A DNA stretch of 64,000 nt from NCBI GenBank assembly GCA_965240325.2, contig OZ251239.1, positions 1,116,001 through 1,180,000 of the forward strand, given 5' to 3'. The notes below the pieces were generated by a model. The model was not told the DNA's origin. It did no database searches and saw nothing but the letters and a program-made list of their open reading frames with translations. The position numbers and the translations under genes were made by a program. The DNA is from Rebecca billardiae RCC1528 (Eukaryota > Haptophyta). How positions within the stretch are numbered: the stretch's first letter is position 1; every line of letters begins with the position of its first letter. This document shows positions 48,813-59,700 of this stretch, in pieces.

Positions 48813-49029
48813 AGCAAGGCAAGGGCTGTATCGCCTCTTGATTGGGTAATTGTGGGTACTATCGTTCAGTCTATCATATCATAGCGAGCAAGGCAAGGGC
48901 TGTATCGCCTCTTGATTGGGTAATTGTGGGTACTATCGTTCAGTCTATCATATCATAGCGAGCAAGGCAAGGGCTGTATCGCCTCTTGATTGGGTAATTG
49001 TGGGTACTATCGTTCAGTCTATCATATCA
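48813..49029 (+). repeat. 74-bp tandem repeat, three units
   Basis: Units start AGCAAGGCAAGGGCTGTATC at 48813, 48887 and 48961; the first two are 74 bp and identical, the third is cut at about 49029. Each contains GGGTAATTGTGGGTACTATC, which also occurs in weaker form upstream (48666) and downstream (49078), so the array grew from a local motif. The interval 49030-49740 is GC-rich with a short repeat (GGGGCGAGCCCTCGATC, twice near 49155 and 49186) and no supported gene. Confidence 0.9.
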
Positions 49030-49744
49030 GTACATTGGCTCGCTATGATAACGGTGTTGGGGGCATAAGGTCATTTTGGGTAATTGCTGTGGGTATTATC
49101 ATACCCAGTTGGGAGCCAGGGGGCGCGCGGCACGCGCTCGCTCCAAAAACGGGGCGAGCCCTCGATCAAAATCGACCGCCAAACGGGGCGAGCCCTCGAT
49201 CGACCGCCATCGGTGTGGACGACCGCGCGGAGCGCGCGCCGCGCGCGCGCCGCCCGCGCGGCCGCGGGCGCCTCCCGCGCGGGTGGCGCACGCACGCCCG
49301 CGCGCCCGCCCGCGCGCGCGGCCGCGTTTGCGGGCGCGCGCGGATTGTCGATGAAGGCTTCTGTCTGTCGGGCGTTGCGTCAATCGTGCGCCATGTCGTG
49401 CCATGTCGTGGCGTGCGCATGTGCGCACTCTCGGTGGGGTGGTGCGCGGGCGGCGGCGCTCTCCTGAATTCTACCCCGCGCCCGTTTCGCTGTGCGTGCG
49501 CGCTGCGTCGCGCAGGCACGCGAGAGTACCTGCGGCTCCCGCGCGGCCGACGTGGACGGTCGCCCCCGGCGCGCCGCTCGAGCACGCGCTCGCGTGTCTG
49601 CGTGGACTGGGTTATAGCGCGCGTGCCGCGCCTTCTTTTCTCGGTGCAGGCGCGCTGGCTGCAGGCCTTGGCCATCGACTACGCGGCGCGCACCCTAGCA
49701 CTCCCTAGCAGCCAGCCGCGACGAGTCCGAGTCTGCGCGCGCAG

Positions 49745-50530
49745 ATGGGCGGCGGCGCGCAGGCCGTGCGCGCGCAGATACACGAGCACGTGCGCGTGAA
49801 GGCGCTGGGCGCCGAGCTGGCGAAGCGCGACGCCGAGCTCGACGCGTGCGCGCAGAGGCGCTGGGCGCCGAGCTGGCGAAGCGAGACGCCGAGCTCGACG
49901 CGCTGCGTCACGCGGCACGGATGCGCTGGGCGCGCGCGCTGCCCTTGTCCACGCCCTGCAGCAGCTCGAGCAGGTGTGGACGGCCCTCGAAGCTACGGTG
50001 GGCGAGCGCGCGCCACTCAGCCTGCCGCTGGCCGCCGCCATCCTCGAGGCCGACGCGGCGGAGCAGGCGGCGGGCGAGCACGGCGGCGCGGTGCGGAGCA
50101 GGGCACGCGTGCGCCTGGCGGCGGGCGCGACACGCCACTCGCTTCGTCCCACCCCGAGCTCCGCTCGGTCTGCGCGTGGCTGCGCAGCGTGGGCGGGCAG
50201 CAGTGGCGCGCGCTCTCGCTATGCCGGCCCGAGGCGCGCCGGCTGAGCGACCAGCGGCCCTTCGTCGAGCGCATGGCGCAGCGCGAGCACCTCAAGCAGG
50301 TGCGCGCGCGCGCGCGCACGCGCCGGCCCGCGCCGCGCGGCGCCTCTCGCCCTGCACGCGCGCCGCCCCGCTTCCCCGCGCGGCCCGTCCGCGCCTCTCG
50401 CCCTGCGCGCGCGCCGCCCCGCTTCCCCGCGCGGCCCGTCCGCTGGTGTCCCGTGCCGGGCCACCGTGCCGGCCACCCTTGGCCGTCGGCGCGCCCATTC
50501 ACGCGCCGCGAGTCCGACGGACGGGTCTGA
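49745..50530 (+). pseudogene. Decayed coiled-coil gene, second copy
   Basis: Homologous to 6.26-7.52 kb. Pieces: a coiled-coil repeat (EALGAELAKRDAELDALRHA, preceded by a near-copy in another frame), PLSLPLAAAILEADAAEQAA and, in a third frame, SHPELRSVCAWLRSVGGQQW, RALSLCRPEARRLSDQRPFV and ERMAQREHLKQV. The coherent peptide in this frame is longer than in the first copy, so it may be the more recent. A tandem duplication (RARAPPRFPARPVRAS) follows in low complexity. Breaks between frames could be introns, but no common splice pattern was found. Function unknown. Confidence 0.55.
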
Positions 50531-50628
50531 CTCTCACTCACTCTCCGAGACGGTGCGGCTGCCTGTCTGACTGCCAGGCAGACGCCAGACCGTGATGCGG
50601 ATTGACGACGTCACGGTCTCATTCTCAA

Positions 50629-50689
50629 CCACTGCGCCGCGGGCCCCCAACTGCGTTGGTTCTACGGAAAAGGACCGCGGAACGCGGTC

Positions 50690-50778
<89 letters not shown>
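50629..50778 (+). repeat. Interspersed ~70-bp repeat, copy B, and (TA)n
   Basis: 50631-50696 matches 8511-8578 (TTCTACGGAAAA, GACCGCGGAACGCGGTC) and runs into an uninterrupted (TA)n tract at about 50693-50778. Confidence 0.85.
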
Positions 50779-50782
<4 letters not shown>

Positions 50783-51786
50783 ACACGCACTCATATTGAC
50801 ATAACGACGTGGTATGCAACGGGCAAGCGTCACCGGACTCACCGGGGCGCAGAGTGCAGCAGACACATAGAATGCGTCCGCGCCTTATTCCAACCAGGTC
50901 AGGCAGTACGCCACCCGCAGCCCTGCCCCTCTTATATATATATCAGCAGGAGAATCACGTCAAACGGCCTGGCACCATATCAGAAAGGTGCATGCAGACG
51001 CGCCTTTGTCATATTTAATTTATTTCGATTTCTTCTATATATATAGTGCTTACTATCGCTAAAATTAAGGTCTAATACGGGCAGGGGGCCAGGGGAGAAT
51101 CACACATATTATTGACGCAATCAAACCGTAAGATTTTAAGGGCAGCGATATGGTCTCTAATATGCGCTTTTCACACTGCCTAAATCCACCTGCTACAAAA
51201 TCCCCCAAATCCTACTGCGCGTATCCTCAGATTTTATTTTATTGATTTTGCGGAGCACGTGCGCCGCCCCCCCCCCCCCCCCGGCTTTCGCTCACGCTCA
51301 GACCTTTCGGGGGGGGCGTGCGCCATAATAAGCCCGTCTTGAAAGTCCGGGGCGGCGACCGAGGCGGCAGTCAGGCGTAATTATAATATATATATATATA
51401 TATTATATTAATTATCCAGCACGCGATGATCGTCGTACCGTCACCGACTGACTACCGTTACAGTGTTGCCAGTCAGTAGTTGAAATTATCAAGGCGACGT
51501 GGTCCACACGAATCACAATGGGGCTACGTCCACCGTGCGGAACGGTCGACCCCGCACGCCCGCACGGCGCGGCTGCATCAGAGCCGCCGTGCAGGCAGGA
51601 GGCTGGGCTGCCAGCGCCCAGATCGGAGCAGTCAGGCCTCTGGGGAGGCAGCGTGCGCGCAGGCCGTCGGACCCGCCGCGGTCGCGTGTGCGGCTGCGGC
51701 GCGCTGCAATAGATACTCGCCCTTCGCGGCCGGCGCCAGCGCGGCGCGCGCCGCGCTCGCCACGGCCGGGCGCGGCGGCGGCGGTC
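50779..51786. other. Intergenic with homopolymer tract
   Basis: No gene. A run of sixteen C lies at 51267-51282 and a run of eight G at 51309-51316; between them is a 26-bp spacer, so these could pair. AT-rich palindromic sequence lies at about 51381-51412. Confidence 0.7.
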
Positions 51787-54700
51787 TCACGCGCCGCACG
51801 AGAGGCACGCGTCCTTGTTGTCGATCGAGCACACCATCTGCGCGCGCGCCTCCGCCTCCTTCTCCGCCACGTCCGACGGCGAGGCCGAGGCCGAGTCGCT
51901 CGTGAGCAGCGAGTCGGCCGTGGAGACCACGCCGGACGAGCGCTGCTTGTCGAGCAGGATCTTCTGCGCGAGCGCGCCCTGGTCGACGGTGAACTTGATC
52001 GCATCCGCGGCGCTCTTTGTGCGCAAGTAGTACATGCCTGTCTTGAGCCCCTTCGACCACGAGTAGAAGTGCATCGACGAGAGCTTGCCGTAGTTCGGGT
52101 CCTGCGCCGCCGGCGCGCGCGCGGCGGCGTCGGAACGGGGCGCGGGGCGCGAGGGTCGGCGCGCTGCGGCTGGCCGCTGGCGGGCGAGGCGCGCGCGCGC
52201 CGCGTGGCGCGCCGTCCGCACCTGGATGAACACGTTGAACGACTGCGACTGATCGATGAATGCGCCTCGGTCGGCGGCCATGTCGATGAGCACGCGCTGC
52301 TTGATCTCCCAGCACGTCTTGTACAGCGCCTTGAGCTGCTCGGGCACCTCCGGGATGTCCTGCACCGAGCCGTTGTGCGCGATGATCTGGTTGCGGATCT
52401 CCGAGGTCCACAGGCCCTCGGCGACGAGGTCGCGCAGCAGGTGCGAGTTCACGACGGTGAACTCGCCCGAGAGCACCCTCCGCGTGTAGATGTTGGAGGT
52501 GTACGGCTCGAAGCACTCGTTGTTGCCCAGGATCTGCGCGGTGGAGGCGGTGGGCATCGGCGCGAGCAGCAGCGAGTTGCGCACGCCGTGCGCCGAGATC
52601 CGAGCCTTGAGGCCCGCCCAGTCGTGCCGCTCGCTCGGTGTCACGCCCCACATGTCGAACTGCAGAATGCCCTTTGAGATCGGCGAGCCTTCGTACGATG
52701 CGTACGCGCCCTCGGCCTCGGCCAGGTCGCACGAGCCGGAGAGGGCGCCGAAGTAGAGCGTCTCGAAGATGTCGCGGTTGAGCGTGGCCGCCTCGGCCGA
52801 GTCGAAGGGCAGGCTGGCGCGCGCGGACGGCGGCGCGGCGCGCGGGGCGGGACGCGGGCGGAGGGCGGCGCTGAGTCGGGGCAGGCGCGCGCGAACTCGC
52901 GCGCGCGCGCCACGCAGCCGCGCGCGCCGCGCCGTCGGCCGCCCCCGCCTGCCCGCCCGCCCGCGCACGGCGCACGCCGCGCTCACCGCATCTGGATGAA
53001 CGCGTCCGCCAGGCCCTGCACGCCGAGCCCCACCGGCCGGTGCCGCATGTTGGACGCGCGCGCCTGCGGCACCGGGTAATAGTTGTTGTCAATCACACGG
53101 TTCAGATTGCGCGTCACCACCTTGGTCACGCGCACGAGCTCGTCGTGGTCGAAGAAGGTGGCGCCCGACGCGTCGGTCTTCACGAACTTGGGCAGCGCGA
53201 TCGACGCCAGGTTGCAGACCGCCACCTGCGCGTCGGCGGCAAAGGTGACGGCGGCGGCGGCGGCGGCGCGTGGCGTGAGGCGCGCGCTGACGGGACGCGC
53301 GCGCGGCCGCCCCGCCGCGGACGCGCCGAGGCGCGCGCGCGTGCCTCGTCCTTGTCCGTGTACTGCACGATTTCCGTGCAGAGGTTGGACCCGCGGATCG
53401 TGCCGAGGTGCTGCTGGTTCGACTTGGCGTTGCACGCGTCCTTGAACATCAGGTACGGCGTGCCGGTCTCGACCTGCGCGTCGAGCAGCGCAAACCACAC
53501 GTCCTGCGCCTTGACCGTCTTCTTCGCCTTGCCCTCTGCCTCGTACTTCTCGTACAGCGCGTCGAACTCGGCGGAGTGCGACTCGACGAGCCCCGGGCAC
53601 TCGTTCGGGCAGAAGAGCGACCACTCGCCGTTCGCCTGCACCCGCTTCATGAAGAGATCCGGCACCCACAGCGCGTAGAAGAGGTCGCGCGCGCGCGCCT
53701 CCTCCTTGCCGTGGTTCTTGCGCAGGTCAAGGAACGCAAAGATGTCTGCGTGCCACGGCTCGAGGTAGACCGCGAACGAGCCGCGCCGCTTGCCGCCGCC
53801 CTGCGCGCGAGAGCGAGAGGGATGCGCGGGCGCGGGGCGGCGGTGAGCGGCGCAGCGTCGGGGGCGCGCGCGAGGGCGGGACGACGGACGGCCGCGCACG
53901 CCGCGCGCCCGCCCGCCCGCGGCGCCGCGCGCGCCGCGCGCCGCCTTCGCGCACCTGGTTGACGAAGCGCGCGGTGTTGTTGAAGACGCGGAGCATGGGC
54001 ACGAGGCCGTTGGACATGCCGTTCGTCCCGCGGATGTAGCTCCCGCTCGCGCGCACGTTGCTCACGTTCAGCCCCACCCCGCCCGCGCTCTTCGAGATGA
54101 GCGCGCACCGCGTGAGCGTCTCGTAGATGCCCTCAATGGAGTCGCCCGCCATCGCGAGGAGGAAGCAGGAGGACATCTGCGGCTGGCGCGTGCCCGCGTT
54201 GAACATGGTGGGCGACGCCATCGTGAACCACTTGTTCGACATCAGCTCGTACGTCTCGAGCACCGACGCCATGTCGCGCTTGTGGATGCCTGCGCGCGCG
54301 GCGGCGAGAGCGCGGGCGGGCGGGTGCGGGCGCGCGCGCTCTCGCGTTGAGGCGTGCGCCAGCGCTGGGCGCCCACGCGGCCGAGAGGCGCGCGCGCGCG
54401 CGCGCGCGCGCGGCCGGGCGGCGCAAACCGCACGCCCCCACGCCACGCCCCCCGTGCGACCCGCCCCCCGCCGCGCGCGCGCACCGATCGCGACGCGCAT
54501 GAGCATGTGCTGCGGCCGCTCGACCACCTTGCCGTGCATGCGCAGCAGGTACGAGCGCTCGAGCGTGCGGAAGCCGAAGAAGTCGTACTCGAAGTCGCGG
54601 TCGTGCGAGATCGCGCCGTCGAGCTGCGCCGCGTGCGCGCGCACGATCTCGAGCGTCTCGTCCGACACGAGCGGCGCGTTCTCGCCGGTGTGCGGATCGA

Positions 54701-55013
54701 GGTACGCGTGCAGCCTCTCGACCGTGCGCACGAACGAGGGCTCGGTCGACTTGTGCAGGTTGGAGACGGCGAGGCGCGCGGCGAGCTTCCCGTAGTCCGG
54801 GTGCTGCGTCGTCATGTACGCCGCCGTCTCGCACGCCAGGTCGTCGAGCACCGACGTCTTGACGCCCGAGTACACGCCGAGCACCACCTTCTGCGCGACC
54901 GCGCCCACGTCGATGTACTCGAGGTCGAGACCGTGGCAGAGCTTGGCGATGCGCGAGGTGATCTTATCGAACTTGACGGGCTGGTGCGTGCCATCGCGCT
55001 TCACCACGTGCAT
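51787..55013 (-). CDS. RNR1: Ribonucleotide reductase large subunit, class I
   Basis: Six exons: 55013-54485, 54289-53955, 53800-53345, 53225-52987, 52813-52222 and 52101-51787, all phases consistent, 821 residues. Start [20 protein letters not shown] begins the ATP-cone, so no targeting leader. Key pieces: [20 protein letters not shown] (active-site Cys), [28 protein letters not shown] (Asn, Cys, Glu of the radical site), [16 protein letters not shown] across a splice, [26 protein letters not shown] (radical-path tyrosines) and the redox tail [14 protein letters not shown]. It reduces ribonucleoside diphosphates with the small subunit, which is not in this window. Intron 3 (53344-53226) has a GC donor (GCACGCG). 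Head-to-head with TMEM17, 211 bp apart. Confidence 0.96.
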
Positions 55014-55224
55014 CGTGCCTGCGTGCGCTCTCGGCTCGTGCTGCGCCCCCTTGCTCCCCGCGAACACGCTGGGCCCCGATTGCTGCCTGGGAAAAAGCCG
55101 TTGGACAGCCAAGGTCGCGTAAGCCACTGGTCGTCCCGTCCGGGGTACTTGCTGATTTTTGACTTTTCCGGAATCCGGGCGGCCCCCCGCCATTGTGCAA
55201 ACCAAACCGTTGAGCGCTCCCGCC

Positions 55225-56072
55225 ATGGCGGCGTCCATGCGCCGGCGCAGGCCGCCGCAGCCGGTGGAGGACCGCTCGGCCTTCGCCGGTTGCACAGAGG
55301 CGCTGGCGGACATGTGGGCAGACATCAGCGGCGATCGCCGCCGGACGGACGAGTACTTTGCCTCGAGTGCGCGCGGCCGCCCGCGCGCGCGGCGCGCGCT
55401 CCGCAGCTCGCCCGCAACGCGCCGCGCTCAGCTTGGGTGCGCCGCCGCGCGCGCGCGGCGCAGACGCGGGGCTGATCGCCGACGTGAGATTGCAGATGCT
55501 CATCTACTTCAACGCGTACTTCTCCATCGGCTGGGGCTGCGTGTGGCTCGCGCTCTACTTCTACAAGTACGCGCACTGGCGTGCAGACCTGATGTCAGCC
55601 TTCCTCAACCCCATCCTCTTCTTCGTCTGGGCGGTCATGGAGCCGCTGAGGCTGTGGTTCGGCACGACGGGGAACCTGAGCGAGCGGGCACGCGCCGCGC
55701 GCGCCCTCGCCGCGCCGCTCGCCCCGCGCGCATCCGCGCGCCCGCGCGCGCTCACGCCGCGCTGCGCTCGGTCCGCGTGCGCGCGTGCGCGCGCGCGTGC
55801 GCACGTGCGCGCAGGTGGCCAACCTCGCCGCCTTCTTCCTGCTCACGGTGTTCCCGCAGCTCTTCACGCACGTGCAGCTGCTCGCCGCGCCGGTCTTCCT
55901 GCTGCCCTTCGAGGTGATCGGCGGCGTGCTCATGCTCATCATGCTCATCGCCGAGGCCGTCGTCTCCTTCACCGCCACGCGCCGGCTGATCCGCAAGAGC
56001 ACCGCGCAGTTCCACCTGCAGCACGACGTCGACGCGGCCGCGGACGCGCCGCCGCTGCAGCTCGACATGTGA
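55225..56072 (+). CDS. TMEM17: TMEM17-like transition-zone membrane protein
   Basis: Three exons, 55225-55366, 55464-55687 and 55815-56072, 207 residues. Intron 1 has a GTGCGCG donor, intron 2 a GC donor (GCACGCGCC); joins are in frame. The membrane domain matches TMEM17/TMEM216: [40 protein letters not shown] across the second splice, [18 protein letters not shown] and the end [20 protein letters not shown]. Four spans. TMEM17 belongs to the MKS module of the ciliary transition zone, which gates membrane proteins entering the cilium, so it indicates a flagellate. Confidence 0.85.
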
Positions 56073-56702
56073 GGAGCGCGAGACCCGCGCCTTGCAGCGC
56101 GGGGCGGCCATCAGTGGCCGCCCCGCATCATCATGCCCCCGCCCCCCCGGGCGACTACTGGGCACTGGCCGCACTGGCGCGAGCCCGTCCCGCGCCCTGC
56201 CGGGCCCTCACTGAGTCACTTGGCCTTGGGACTCAGAGTCAGACTTCCGAGAGGCTGGCGGCGGCGGTGCCCTGCTGAGCAAGCCCGCCGGGCCCGGCGG
56301 GCGTCGTCGGGCTTCCGCGGCGGTTTGTCCGGTCCGAGCTAGTGACCCGGCGTGACAGCCACTCGGACGGACCGGTCTCACCCGGGACCGTGAGACGGTA
56401 GACTCGTACGGTAACTACTAAGTATATATAAGTGATGAGTGAACGTACGGTTGCCGTTGGCGGCGCACGCGCAGTAGCAGATACTAACTACAGCATATTG
56501 TCGTACAGTGGCGGCGCGCTACTGATGCCGCCGCGGCTGTGCGCCTGCGGAGTGCGGCCCGGCGGGCCACGCGTGCGCGGACTGCCACCGTATACGGGAC
56601 GAGAGTAAGATGAGTGCGCGTAGTCGGCCGCGGTAGCCGAGCCGGTAGCCGTTAGACGGTTTGAGTCCGAGTGAATAGCCATAGCATGTAATGTGGCGAT
56701 GG
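56073..56702. other. Convergent intergenic, nothing recognised
   Basis: 630 bp between TMEM17 and the receptor-like gene's stop. A G/C-rich GGCGGCC inverted segment lies near 56100-56125, which might act in 3'-end formation. No gene. Confidence 0.5.
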
Positions 56703-59700
56703 CTAGATGGTGGGCGGCTCGGACACGTACGTGGACGCGCAGAAGAGCGGCGGCTCTTCCTCATCGCGGCCATTCTCGTCGTCCGTGGGCGGCGGCGGTG
56801 TCGCGCCCGTGTGCTGCTGCGACGGCGCGCCGGCGCCGCCCATCACCCAGGGCGTGGCCCGCTGGCTGCTTGGTGGCGCCGAGCCGCGCGGCGGCCGCGG
56901 GGCGGGCTGCGCGGGCTTGGCGACGGGGGGCTCGACGGCCAGCGGCACGGTGAGGCTCGGCTTGCGGCGCACACGGGACTGCGCCGCGTCCCGCGCCACG
57001 TCGGCCGCCCCCCCTGCGGGCGGCGACGACGACAGTGCCGCAATCGAGCGCCGCCTGATGGCAGCAGCGCACACGCTCAGCCGCTGCGGCGGGCTACCGG
57101 TACCGTCGCCGCTCGCCGCGGCCGCGGCCGCGGCGGCGTGCTGCTGGTGCTCGTGCTGCGCGTGCGCCCGCTTCGTCGGCGAGCTCGTCATCCGCGAGAC
57201 GCGGATGCCGAGCACGTTGGTGCGCCCCTGCATCGGCTGCGTGCGGGGTGCGGAGCCCAACGGCGAGGCGCCACCGCCCGCCGCCGCCGCCGCCGCGCCG
57301 CGTGGCTCCTCCGTCGAGCCGCGACCCGGCCGGCCGCGCTCGTCTGTCGAGCCGCGCCCCGGCCGTCCGCGCTCGTCTGTCGAGCCGCGCCCCGGCCGGC
57401 CGCGCTCGCCCCCAACCGAGCCAGGCTCGAGCGGCGTGTCCGCGAGCTCAGCGGCAATCTCAGCGAGTCGGGCGTCGCGCGCGCGCCGAATGCGCTCCGG
57501 CGACATTGAGATTCGGAGCCCGGTGCGGCGGCGGGCGGCTTGGGCACGCGCGCGCGTGAGCATGGCCGCGTCAGCGGGCGCGGCCTCGGCCGCCGCGCCG
57601 CCCTCCGCGCCGCGCGGCGCGACGCGCTGCTCGATCATCGCAGCGATCTCGTCACCGCCGTACATGGCGCAGAAAGTTCCGGAGGTCGCCGCCTCGCGCA
57701 CGCCGCGCACCGCGCCGGCCGGCCGCGGCGGCGAGCCGTCGGTTGGCGAGCTGGCGGCGTCGGCGTCGGCGGCGCACGAGCCGCTCAAGCTGCACACGCT
57801 GCTCGTGCGCGAGCGCAGCTGCGAGCTGGGCAGCCGCGGCAGCAGCCGGCGGAAGCTGCCCGCGCTCGTCACGGCGGACGACGTGCGCACCTGCAGGCAC
57901 CCCGCGCTCGACGGCGGCATCGGCAGCGGCGGCTGCGGCTCCGGCGTGCGGCGGCAGTTCTCGGGCGACGCGGCCGGCACGGGCAGGCAGTAGCGGCCGT
58001 GCGCGGAGGGCGACGAAGGGTTAGCTGCGCACGCGCCGCCGCTGTGCGCCTCCTCCTCCGACTCGCGCCCCTCGGCGGTCGCCGTCGCGCGCGCCGACTC
58101 TGCCTCGGCAGTCGACGGCGAGCAAGGCCCGCTCGCTCCACCCGAACCTCCGGCCGCGCGGCACGGCCCCGCGCCGCCGCCGCCGCCGCCGCCGCCTTCG
58201 CGAGGGTGCAGAGGAGGGAGCACGCTGCTGCTCGGCGCGCGCCCGCGCACCATCGACGCCTGGCTGCCGAACGAGCTCAGCGCGCCGGAGGTCGAGCGCG
58301 TCGAATCGACGCGGCCGCGATGGTGCACGGGCGGCAGCGGGCCCGGCACCGCCAGCGACAGAGCGCTGCTCGTGCGCTGCGGCTCACACGAGCTGATGGA
58401 CTCGCACCGGCAGCTGCGCGCCCCCGGCGAGCACGCCCCGCTGCCGGCGGGCCCCCCTGCCTCCCCCGAGACCATCGACGCCATCGACGCGACGGAGGTG
58501 AGCGTGGCGGCCGAGTAGCGCGAGTGCTGCACGCACGACTGCCGTGGGCTCCAGTGCAGCGTGGGCATCCCCTCCGCGCGCCGCCCGCCGCCGCCGCCCG
58601 GCGGGCTGAGCTGCGCGGCCGCGTCCGCACCGAGCCTGCGCCGCCCCTGCGGCGTCGCCATCGGCCACGAGCTCACCGCCAGCGCGCGGTGGAACGCCGC
58701 GCGCACGATGCCGTTGAACACGTCGAACGGATCCAGCGCGGCCGCGGCGCTCTCGGGCGAGCCGCCCGCGCTGCCCTCTGGAGCGGAGATGCCAAGAGGG
58801 ACGTTGGCAGTCAGCGGGGCATAGGGCGCGCTGTGCTCGCCGCTGCCGCTGCCGCCGCTGCCGCTGCCGCCGCTGCCGCGCGCGCCCGCCGCCGCGTGCA
58901 CCTCCGCGTGCGCACCCAGCTCCGAGCTCACAGCCGAGCGGTGGCGCTGGTTCGCGCGCGGCGCACCGGACTCGCCGCCCTCCGACGCGCGCATGGACGC
59001 AGTGGCGGCACTCACCATGTCCGCGGCGCCGACGCTCGCCGTGCCAGCCGAGCCCCCGGCCGAGCCGCCCACCGTCCCCGGGAGCGGCACGGCGCCGAAG
59101 CTGCCGCTTGCCTTGCCCTCCGAGCCGCCGCCGCCGCCGGCGGCGACGACCGCGCCGCCCTCGTCGCTTGCCCCGAACCCGCGCTTGCCCGGCTTGCGCC
59201 GCGTGGGCGACATGAGCGAAGGCAATCGCTGCGCCCACCGGCTAGCGCGCCGCGCCTCGCGTGGCTGCTGCGCCCCGCCCAGCTCCTCCTGCAGCTGCGC
59301 GTACTCCACGCCGCCGAAGCGCGAGCGGATCAGCTCGAAGATCATCTCGCGGTCCGCCTCGAACGAGGTCTGCGCCGTGCGCGCGTCGAAGGCGGTCAAC
59401 GCCTGCTCCACGTGCTCGCGCTCGCGCCGCAACGCCAGCACGAACGCCGAGCGCTCCTCGGGCGCCATGGTGACGTGAAACTGCACGCCGGGCGTGGTGA
59501 CGCAGTGCGTCACCTCGTACAGGCACCACACGCGCGTGAGGCAGATCGGCGCGTCCCACGGGTCTGCGGAGGCGCGCGGCGCACGCGGCGCGGCGCGGCG
59601 GGGGCGCGCGCTCAGCACGCGCCGCGCCGTCCGCAGCGCTCCGCTGCCTCCCTCTTGTGCGAGTGCGCTTTTTCACGCGTTGCGCAACGCGTGCAACGCG

